Positions 55,742 to 64,000 of a stretch of DNA of 64,000 nucleotides are shown here, one piece after another. Both the position numbers and the translations under genes were made by a program. The notes under the pieces are model-generated. The model saw only the letters and a program-made list of their open reading frames with translations. It had not been told where the DNA came from and did not search any database. The stretch spans positions 65,119,020-65,183,019 of the forward strand of contig OX411548.1 in NCBI GenBank assembly GCA_948146395.1. The letters are read 5' to 3'. Source of the DNA: Fragum whitleyi. Lineage: Eukaryota; Mollusca; Bivalvia; Cardiida; Cardiidae. The stretch's first letter is position 1. Every line of letters begins with the position of its first letter.

Positions 55742-55881
55742 GTGTTTCTACCTCTTGGCGGAATGGGGAAATAATTGTTAGAATAATTCCTCGTGGCTGT
55801 ATGCACTATATTTGTTTCAATTTTTATCATATTCCAGTTTGTGTGAACACTGGTCATTTAGATAAAGAAAATGACATTTGA
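55742..55881 (+). CDS. Candidate terminal exon of the small secreted protein
   Basis: Preceded by a pyrimidine-rich TTCGTTTTCAG acceptor and read in phase 1, matching the donor at 49647. It encodes ~46 residues beginning VSTSWRNGEIIVRI, including three Cys (CMHYIC...PVC), and ends at TGA 55879-55881. The same frame is also open upstream to 55699, so openness alone is weak evidence. No known domain was recognised. Confidence 0.22.
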
Positions 55882-56082
55882 AATCGGCCATTCCTTGGAC
55901 GGGGCCGATTGTTTCGGTTTCACCAAATTATGATATTTAACGTCTATGTAGTCTTACAAACGAACTGTCCACAACCGAAGCATAGCTGAAAATTACTGAC
56001 GAAAGCCGGTGATGAACCCACGCGGACAAATAGTATTTAAATAATTGGTTTACAAGTCCTTTGCGCTAAACACCCCCCCTCC

Positions 56083-56114
<32 letters not shown>

Positions 56115-56127
56115 ATGTACAAATCGT
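55882..56127. other. Intergenic DNA with a 33-base A-run
   Basis: The C-run and A-run lie at 56071-56113. No gene is seen. Confidence 0.6.
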
Positions 56128-56512
56128 AAAAACGTTCACCTTTCCATTCATTCATTTATTCAGTCATTCATCTTAAACACTCACCATAACCATTAGACAA
56201 AACCGATCTAAATTCGTTCAAATACATATTACAAATTTTCATAAGCATCAACATTTCAATCAAATTGACCAAAGTCATTACCCATTTTATAATTGAATTA
56301 ACAGCGTCTGATAAGTCTGAAAAGATACACAAAAAGGAGAAATACATTGGCTTTTTAAAGGGAGGTAATAGATAATTGCTTATGTCGTCCAATTTGGACG
56401 ACATAAGCTATATATCAACTCCCTTTAATTTCATTCAAATCTCGCCCAACACATTCATTATCTTTCCAAAGTTATCAAAAAATAATCCAACTCGTCACGA
56501 TGTTGTCAACTG
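56128..56512 (-). repeat. MITE-1b copy
   Basis: Inverted right half, then GGGAGGTAA with the core TCGTCCAATTTGGACGAC and ATATCAACTCCC. It ends GTCACGATGTTGTCAACTG before TA. Confidence 0.7.
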
Positions 56513-56635
56513 TATGAGCATTTACTCCGGTAAAATACGATGTCGCAATTGGAGTAAAAATGTCATTATTTACCGCGAGCATTTCAAAAGTTTGAAATAC
56601 TCCTAATTGAAATACTTCTACCTTAAGCTAAAAAG

Positions 56636-57020
56636 GATCGACTTATCTGAGAAACAAGATAATTGATATGTTTGGAAAGTGCTTGCCTTTTCATGAGTGA
56701 CATTATCGTGTGTTTTTGTGGCACTTTGAAGAAGAGTAAAATGCAATCGTATTCTGCTGCATTACTGTTATTAATTCTGGATATGTCTTTGTCAAACGGG
56801 GTGAATTCTTGTTAAACAAAATCGAGTAGTTTTAGAATATACAGAAACAAAAAACATCGAATTGACATTATTCTCAAGAATTTGCTTCATACATAAGGCT
56901 CACAGTCTTGCGCTTAGGATAACATAACGGTGCAAAAAGTTAACAAATTAAACCCCGCTTTGCACATGCACTTGCGGGCAAAGCAGGATATAATTGGCTA
57001 ACTGTTTTGTCATCCTTAAC
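56636..57020 (+). repeat. Copy 2 of the repeat plus decayed palindrome
   Basis: 56650-56800 matches 54350-54480. 56930-57015 (CGGTGCAAAAAGTTAACAAA, CGCTTTGCACATGCACTTGC, GGGCAAAGC) is a worn version of the palindrome at 54559-54676. Confidence 0.6.
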
Positions 57021-57087
57021 GCAGGGCAATATTCACACAAGCAACACCTGTCCTCAGGGTAAAAGCATGTAATTCTAAGGTAGGACT

Positions 57088-57325
57088 AGCCAATCTATCT
57101 ATGATTCGGGGGGGGGGGGAGGGGGCAGTTTCATAAAATAATTAAAGACATTTTTGTCTTACTGGCGACTTTCGCAACAGTAGCAATAACAATCACTTTT
57201 CATAGGTATTGATAGATTAGTGATACGTGATTTTTGTCCTAAATTTGTGGAAAGTCGTCGGTAAGACAAAAATGCGTCCTAAATGTTTTGATGAAAGTGC
57301 CCCCTGAATCATAGATAGATTGGCT
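57088..57325. repeat. MITE with AGCCAATCTATCTATGATTC terminal repeats
   Basis: 238 bp. The 20-base ends are exact inverted copies, followed inward by G-rich / C-rich runs (GGGGGC / GCCCCC). An inner pair TTTTTGTCTTAC / GTAAGACAAAAA suggests one large hairpin. Confidence 0.85.
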
Positions 57326-57639
57326 GGCCCCAGGTCTTCCAGCCTGTTAAACTGCATCATTCAGTAACTCCAGTTCTAACCATGAAATTAACCCTATTCA
57401 TGAACTTATTGAAGGACTTTGTCTGTGCGAAAACTCCGTTGCAAAAGAAGAAATTGCTGCAGTTTCATACGTCCGTGAAAATGAACAACAACAAAAATTA
57501 TCCCCATCTCTTAACAGTCTCTTATTGTCAACCTTTTAGATGAATTATTTTTTCTTTGACGGGGATCAGTAGTCAATATGCCAAATACCATTTATTTGCG
57601 CTCGACCTTGTTCATTCAAGATTCAGAAAGTCGTCCCAG

Positions 57640-57850
57640 TTTTTCTTAATAATTAATCCCTGCTTTAGTACGGCTTCAAAAGTCGGTGCTGTGACTTGCC
57701 GTCATATGATATATCAAGGGTTTAAGTGCAAGACTGTACCAAGTGTATGCCCATTGTATATACACTTAGTACCGTCATGCACTGAACTATCGATATGTTG
57801 ATGGCCATCAATAGATGTTGTGTTACCTACGAGATTCAGAGTACATGAGC
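57640..57850 (+). repeat. Dispersed repeat copy 1, with a 65-bp hairpin inserted
   Basis: CCCTGCTTTAGTACGGCTTC and GCTGTGACTTGCCGTC recur at about 59110-59240 and 60405-60535. At 57719-57783 an extra imperfect hairpin (AAGTGCAAGACTGTACC ... AGTACCGTCATGCACT) is present that the other copies lack. Confidence 0.6.
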
Positions 57851-57989
57851 AATAGATGGTTGGTGACTTGAGATGGAAAAGTTTATCGGGCAAGGCGTAG
57901 GAATTTATCTGGTGAGCCGGAGGCGCACCGGATAAGTTCCGCAGCCAAGCCCGATAAACATTTCCATCTCAAGTCACCTATCATCTATT
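57851..57989. repeat. 139-bp palindrome with ~62-bp arms
   Basis: AATAGATGGTTGGTGACTTG...AAGTCACCTATCATCTATT, continuing through GTTTATCGGGC / GCCCGATAAAC and TTATCTGGTG / CACCGGATAA to a GAGCCGGAGGCG tip. Few mismatches. Confidence 0.85.
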
Positions 57990-59109
57990 CTATTTATCGT
58001 GTTACAATCTTTTTTTAAAAGTTTTTCGTTATTTATTTACAAAAATTTAATCCTATCCAGATTTACAACTCCGATAGGCCTACTCGGCGAATCCTCATCA
58101 TATGGGTGGTAGAAGTGGGGTGATCGCTGACGGCCAAAGAACTCGAAAATTAAAAGGATTCCTAATGATGTAGCAAGAAAATGTTTAACATACGAAAACC
58201 TGAGTAATACGTACATACCTTAATGATTAAGATGATATGAATCGGGTGATTTTCGCAATCTCAAAGGTCCTTTTTTTCTCCGAAGTTTTGTTGTCATGCA
58301 GCTAAAAGCAAATCTAAATTCAATGACTTCCTTGTTCATAATCAGAGGATGGACATAGATTGAGATGACATGTAAAGCTACTATCTCCGAAAATATTCTC
58401 GGCCGAATAAATCTGCGTTGAATCCATTCAGATAAATGTTTTAAAATCCTGACAGTTTTGAGGTCGAATGTAAACATCGAGATAAGCTTCGTCACAATTT
58501 TATAGATTACGTCATCAGTCATGTACTACGTCATCGATATGGTCACGATTTGATTTTAAAAAAACAAATGAGAATCGAGTGAAATATTTTTTATAAGAAA
58601 TATACATTCAAATTCAAAAGAAAAAATGTTAGAGAGGACTGTTATCAGACCTTAATGTCGCAAAAGAAGACCCGGCAGGCCACGTGACCAAGTGACCTGA
58701 TATCAACAGGTTTATCATACCCCCTTTTATCAGGCAATATTTATAGCTAGTGATAGGGTAAATGTAGATACAATTGGTCAAATGATTGTGTACCTGGTCG
58801 TTTGTGTCAATGCCAACTATGATTCCATATTTTAGTTATTTCTTTTTGGATAACGCATGAATATTGGGAAAGAAATTCTATATCGGAGATCGTGCTGCAA
58901 ATTTTGTAAAAAAAAAACAAAAACAAAAAACAAACCAATATCAAAAGTTTTTTTTGTTATACAAATTAAAGAACTTCTTCACTTTGGAATTGAGATTATA
59001 CGTCGCTCTTCGTGTTTATTCGTAATATGCTAAATGTAATACTCGTAAAATTCGACCTCATACATTAAGGATTCGCAGATTTGTCCCAGTTTGCATTTCT
59101 AATGAAATC
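57990..59109. other. Intergenic DNA, no gene recognised
   Basis: A minus-strand 100-codon frame (58220-58522) has no recognised motif. An A-rich tract lies at 58909-58935. Confidence 0.4.
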
Positions 59110-59240
59110 CTACTTAATACGGCTTCAAAGTCAGTGCTGTGACTTGTCGTGATATATAACACGTTTATGTCTATCGATGGTGGGTATGTTGCTGTAGGGA
59201 TTCAGAGAAGATATAATGGGTCAATTTTGTAAATAGCATT
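59110..59240 (+). repeat. Dispersed repeat copy 2
   Basis: AATACGGCTTCAAAGTCAGT, GCTGTGACTTGTCGTGATAT and TTCAGAGAAGATATAATGGG match copies at 57640 and 60405. Confidence 0.55.
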
Positions 59241-60404
59241 CTGTGTCATGGCAAATCTGATTCATGGCGATTTGAAATAAATTCTTTTGAAGAATTCTTG
59301 ATTAAAACTATTCTTATTTGATAAATAGTATTCTAAGGATAATATAGGATATATCGCAGTTTTTGATTATCTTGAATAAACTTTACTTCATAAAAAAGAT
59401 GTTAGAACCTCTTATCCGTTTCTGTAAGGCCCCAAAGTTTTATGTCTCTATGGTTTTATACTTGAAAAAATGTTGTAGAAATAAAAGAAATTACTTTGGA
59501 ATAGTGATGAATTAAGAAAAATACACTGAAATGAACTTCTAAACGGCGACTTGTCTTTTGCTGAAAAAAATATTTTGTTTGATATCTGAAAAGCTTTAAT
59601 GGGAAGGTAACAAATGGTATTAGAAAAATCATTCGGGGGAATCTCTTATTAACATGGACATAAAAAAAATGCAAGGAAAGCAACTTTTTTTAGGGAATTC
59701 GAGGGTAAAACTCATTTCAAAAATAATATTGATTGGTGGTATAATTTTAACACTCAATGCTTGTTCGAAAAACAAAACAAAAAACAAAACAAAAAAAAAA
59801 AACAAAAAAAAAAAAAAAAACAACCCACCCTGTTATTTTCAGTGAAATGTTGATATTGTGGTTGAGGTTCTTGTGTTTGGCCGTTTACCTAAGACACCAA
59901 GGTCAAAAATTAAACCAATACTCCTTTTAGAACAAGCCAAATTGAACTACATTTTCATACAAAAATATAACTTATTCATTTAACGACTATAAATAAATCA
60001 AAAGGTGTCAAGGTGGCCGTTGAGAAGTTCGTTTCAGTTTACACATTCATACATGTGTATATACAAAAGACGACAGCGTAAAAAGCAAATAATTTAAATT
60101 TGTAGACGTTTTTAGACAGAAGATGAAAAGTTATAATGAGTATTATGCGGAAAATCAAGAAATTGCTTGTAATTTAAAAACTTTTTGCCAATAATATTTT
60201 CAATAACAAAAAGACAATGTCTTTTCAAATTGCACTCATTTTTATTGTCTTTTTTCAATTTCGAAAAGATAAAGAGGAAATGCCTTGACATAAATACATC
60301 TGAATTGCAACATTTGAAAATATATGCCGTGCGAAATGCTAATATTCACTCAATACCGTCCTTATGAATTAAGATTCTGGAAATTTCACAGGTTTTTATT
60401 TCTA
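59241..60404. other. Intergenic DNA with A-rich tract 59768-59822
   Basis: The (A)nC simple sequence gives a Lys/Asn-rich frame and its antisense Phe-rich frame, neither a gene. Confidence 0.5.
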
Positions 60405-60535
60405 TAATTCCCTGCTTAGTACGGCTTCAAAGGCAAAACTGTGACTTGTCGTCAAATAAAACATATTAATGGCTATAAATAGTGGATTGTTGCTTAAGGG
60501 TATCAGAAAAGATGTAATGGGTAAATTTATTGTAG
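60405..60535 (+). repeat. Dispersed repeat copy 3
   Basis: CCCTGCTTAGTACGGCTTCA, ACTGTGACTTGTCGTC and AAGATGTAATGGGTAAATTT match the two earlier copies. Spacing is ~1.3-1.45 kb. Confidence 0.55.
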
Positions 60536-60747
60536 AAAAGTATTTTTGTGGTTGCCCAAAGTGGTACCGGTTGACTTGGAGTCGATCGGTTTTTTAAGAA
60601 AATGAGTCTATAATCAATTGCGTCAATGCCAAATGCGATTTTTTTTTACATAAATTTATTGCTTTTGAGGAAATCATTCTTATTTTTTCTTTTAATATAT
60701 TTTTTTTTCGGGCAAAAAGATTTTTGATACAGATTTCGTTGCATATA

Positions 60748-61173
60748 CAATTAAAGTAAACACCACCGTGATTTTTTTTTTTTTTTTTTTTTTTTTTTGA
60801 ATAATTTTTCAGGGAAATTGAATGAGTGCGTTTTGAATTAAAAAAAGGTAATCGCTTTTTTCAGGGTGAACAAAATTAGCGATATCTATTACCTCCCTTT
60901 GATAAAAACATGTTTACAAGATCATTAAATGGTTAACTATTTACTTCAAAGCTTAATCAGACGCTTATAATTTCAATTGTGTCAGCGAAATCGCGATTTT
61001 TTCAGTTGTATTTATTTTGAATGAAGTTATTGATCTTGTGAATTTGGTGATTTTGGGACGTTTTTGAATGGTTGATATGAGTGTTTGGAATTGATAAATG
61101 GAGTTATGAGTGAGATATTTTAGAACGGTTTTGTTTGAGGTGAATGTCAATCTCACGATTTAATTTTAAACTG
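60748..61173 (+). repeat. MITE-1 copy with an internal T-run
   Basis: Starts CAATTAAAGTAAACACCACC after TA and ends TCTCACGATTTAATTTTAAACTG before TA (60746-60747 and 61174-61175). A T-run at 60771-60799 replaces part of the left half. The right half is recognisable. Confidence 0.65.
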
Positions 61174-61282
61174 TAAATGTGTAAAGAATTTAACTTGCAA
61201 ATAAGCTTTCACTTTGAAAAATTCACAGAACTTGTTAATACATAGCTGTTTCTTTTTCTAAAAAGATATATTGTAGAAAAGA

Positions 61283-61500
61283 AAACAAGAGGTTCATTGT
61301 GACCCTATATTGCTTACCTGAGTAAACGAACTAATATTTGTCTAAAGTAAGTTTTTTCTAAGATTTGACACGCTTACCTGGTCAAAACAACTGTTGACTC
61401 GATTGGTCGAGAGTACATCAAGATGATCATTCTGACCAGATTTCAAGTTGATAGGGCGGAAATTTTGGCCGCTAGAGCGCCCACAAGGTTTTTAGTCCAG
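61283..61500. repeat. Diverged copy of a repeat resembling ones common in bivalves
   Basis: GTGACCCTATATTGCTTACC, ATCATTCTGACCAGATTTCA, TTTTGGCCGCTAGAGCGCCC and ACAAGGTTTTT resemble a high-copy bivalve repeat I recall, of the form CTGACCAA(A/G)TTTCATGAA...GGCC...TAGAG...ACAAG. Assignment is from memory of that repeat, not from a search. Confidence 0.4.
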
Positions 61501-64000
61501 TCAATAAGTCCAAAAAAATGACCAAACATCAAACTAATTGCAACAGAAATCAAATTAGTATTTTTTGATACATTGATATGCCTAGTTTCAACCCTTAAAA
61601 ATCTACAAAAATCTAAGTTGCGAAAATTAAGAAAAAAACATTCCAAAGTTGACCCCCGTAAAATCTCCTTACTGAACTTAATTCCTATTTTTCCTTCTAT
61701 AATGCTAGAAAAACAATATTTAATAAAATTCAAAATCCCTAATTTATATCTTTTCATGTAAAATATGACTTAGGTTGTCTTTAAAAACAAAAATATACTG
61801 TTTTCATGACTGTTAGATATTTTCATCTGTCTGGAAATGATTGATTGCATGTGAAATTACCCCACCCACTTATTTTAAGTCCTAATTTCAACACTAATAG
61901 CGTAGTATTTTCTAGGAAACATTAAAACCTACTATTTTTTTGCAGTTTTTTATCTGGATAACCATAATACAAAAATTAAAACCAATCTATAAAATAGAAA
62001 ATAGATTATCACTCAATTTGAAATATGAGCTTTAGCCATTTGATGGTAAATCGTTATTTGTTTCCAGCACAAATGGATTTCCATTTGGCATGATCACCAC
62101 TTCTTTTAAATCATTTTTGTCATATTTCTTTTCATATTACTTTAGAAAGATTCACATGTACATACCTGCTCATTTAGGAGATTTTAGAATGATTAAAAAC
62201 AAATCAATTAACATTTTGGAAAGGGAGATTTTGGTAAAAAATCATCAAAATATTTAGTTTTTTTTATTGTTGTTGGGTTTTTTTTTGTGAACGCTCAAAT
62301 ATTTATTCATTTAAAAAAAATCTCATCTATCTTGTAACATGTACCTTACACTATCATACATACAAAATCTATTATGCAGTATTCTATTGAAACATTTTGA
62401 GAAAACGAATGTCTTTCATTGCACTTTTTGAAAGGGGGATATCAATTTGATAATGAACAGTCAAAGTTTGTTAATGCACGTTCTAAAATCTGTTTATTTT
62501 ATAGGTTTCGAAGATTTTTTTAACATGCTACCATTATTGTCCTTTATCAAAAATCAAACAGGAACTTCTTAATGGTAGATTGCTACATGTATGGAAACAT
62601 CCTGGAGGAAAGAAAAAACATTGTGGTGAAAGAGATATTTGATAAAAGAAATATGACAATATTCAAGTTTTGTTAGTGTACTTTAAAATTTATTCATTTA
62701 AAGGCTACAAAGAATCTTTAAAAAAGTAACTAATATTGTTCTGTATACATGAATATTCAAATAGCATGTTGTCGTTTTTTTGAAAATTCTTGGAAAAGGA
62801 AAAAATATACATCATTTAATCGAATTTTTTGAGTCAGATAATTTTATTAAGTCGAGTCAGATAATTTTATTAAGTTTTTAAAGCACAATTATGTATTAAA
62901 AACTTTCTTCGTGGCCAATTCTGGTAGCAATTAGATATAATCTTATATCTCATTAATGACACCTTTTCAACATAGAGCATGTATTTTAAGGAAGTGGAGA
63001 TGGCAGCCACGATGCAATATGCTACCTAAATATGTCCTTGAAATGTTTATAAATCTTTTTATAATTATTTTACTTTTCACTCTTTGGCTTGTAGTTAATT
63101 AGAAGCTTATTAACAAATAAGTACCTGACATGAAAGTGAGATAAAGTAATCTCATTAAGCACTTCAGGTGGTAGCCAAGTTATAGTTTCTCCCAATATAA
63201 TTGTGCAAAAAGTTTGTTATGATAAAACTCATATCTTAAAATAATTTTACAAATTTCACAGTGCTCTCAATAAGGGCCAAAATTATGAATTTTTGTAATT
63301 CCATGTTGGGATTTCAAGAATTTTTTTTACAAAGAAAGGAATTTTTAACCCCTCCCCCTGCTACTACCCCCCCACTGTATACACACTTTCCTTTTTCTGT
63401 ACACTTTGTAAATGCCGGTATGCTCGCTTCCTTGTTAAATGTAAGTTAAATTTTTGCTCCAAAGCTTTGACTATAAGCTGTAGTGGCGAGCTTTGGTTTC
63501 CCAATCCCGTTTTATTACCTTCATTGAATAAATTATGGAAACTAACATGAGAAAATGTGGACTTTCTATTTGGAATCCGCCTTAGCTGTATATTGCGCGA
63601 AGGGCCTAGGAAATGCGGATTACTCAAATATTAGTAACGATGTTTTGGTATCCGTCGATATTACGGAAATTTATGCAGTTTTAATTTTCCTCGGCCTTTT
63701 GTTCCAAAGGTGGCGAAAATTCCAGGTAGTATGCCCATAAAACTTAAAGTTCTAAGCCTATTCAAACTTACGCAGAATTATCCAAATAGAAGAAGTCATG
63801 AAAAATTCGTCATTTCAAATCTCTCGTCAGACATGTTGCAGACAACTTAAAATGATGTCATTGGGATTTCCCCACGTTCTCTGAATATGCCAATTCTACA
63901 TGTATTCAAATGAGGAAAGTCGACCGGTAGCGTCCTTTTCGCTTCGGATAAATTACCCATATATCTATTCTAAGAGTTTTAGGAAGCGATATTTCGAAAT
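61501..64000. other. Intergenic DNA, no gene recognised
   Basis: AT-rich, low in inverted repeats compared with the rest of the window. The overlapping frames at 63261-63740 were examined and show no domain, signal peptide or convincing splice context. Confidence 0.45.

Noticed and set aside
63261..63740. Cluster of overlapping short frames near the window end
   Set aside because: Checked for domains, signal peptides and donor/acceptor phases; nothing coherent.
1..64000. tRNA, rRNA or bacterial-style operons
   Set aside because: No cloverleaf with plausible A and B boxes, no rRNA-like stretch, and no run of adjacent same-strand genes was found by eye; a covariance-model search would be decisive.

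Overview
The window looks like nuclear, intergenic DNA of a marine invertebrate, most probably a bivalve mollusc. It is AT-rich and has no prokaryotic gene organisation. It is packed with short inverted-repeat elements, SINE tails, LINE fragments and microsatellites. Several repeats look like ones I know from bivalve genomes: the SINE tail at 27945-28111, the diverged repeat at 61283-61500 and the palindromes with GGC-GCC tips. I saw no tRNA, rRNA or CRISPR array. No host gene can be called firmly; the best candidate is a weak two-exon model for a small secreted peptide (49551-49647 joined to 55742-55881).

Layout. 1-18.4 kb is a field of MITEs and palindromes: a family here called MITE-1 with TA target sites, two 221-bp piggyBac-like MITEs, four short TTAAGG palindromes, and composite elements at 8.27 and 14.01 kb. 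It ends in a 5'-truncated LINE (16383-18412) whose reverse transcriptase frame carries one stop. 18.47-45.1 kb is a tandem triplication of a roughly 8-kb gene-free unit (blocks A, B and C). Each block carries private insertions. A has a Tc1-like transposon (22824-24416, DD34E transposase with one stop). B has a complete Ty3/gypsy-type LTR retrotransposon (31410-37731), a SINE, a small retroposon and a LINE fragment. C has nested MITEs, a candidate TTAA element and an expanded 55-bp minisatellite. 45.1-64 kb returns to dispersed MITE-1 copies, long palindromes, a ~190-bp satellite-like array (47.6-49.5 kb) and largely featureless DNA.

The main object is the LTR retrotransposon. It has 549-bp LTRs that differ at only two positions, a 4-bp TGAG target duplication, a primer-binding site resembling the tRNA-Pro type, a polypurine tract, and one uninterrupted 1582-residue Gag-Pol frame. 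The pol order is protease, integrase, reverse transcriptase, RNase H. Integrase therefore lies before reverse transcriptase, the unusual order that defines Gmr1-like gypsy elements. Its Gag has a region resembling a SCAN domain. It appears young and structurally intact.

The mobile elements form a layered history. MITEs seeded the unit, the unit was tandemly copied, and later elements landed in single copies. The sister copies therefore act as internal empty-site controls for the Tc1, SINE, retroposon and TTAA insertions.
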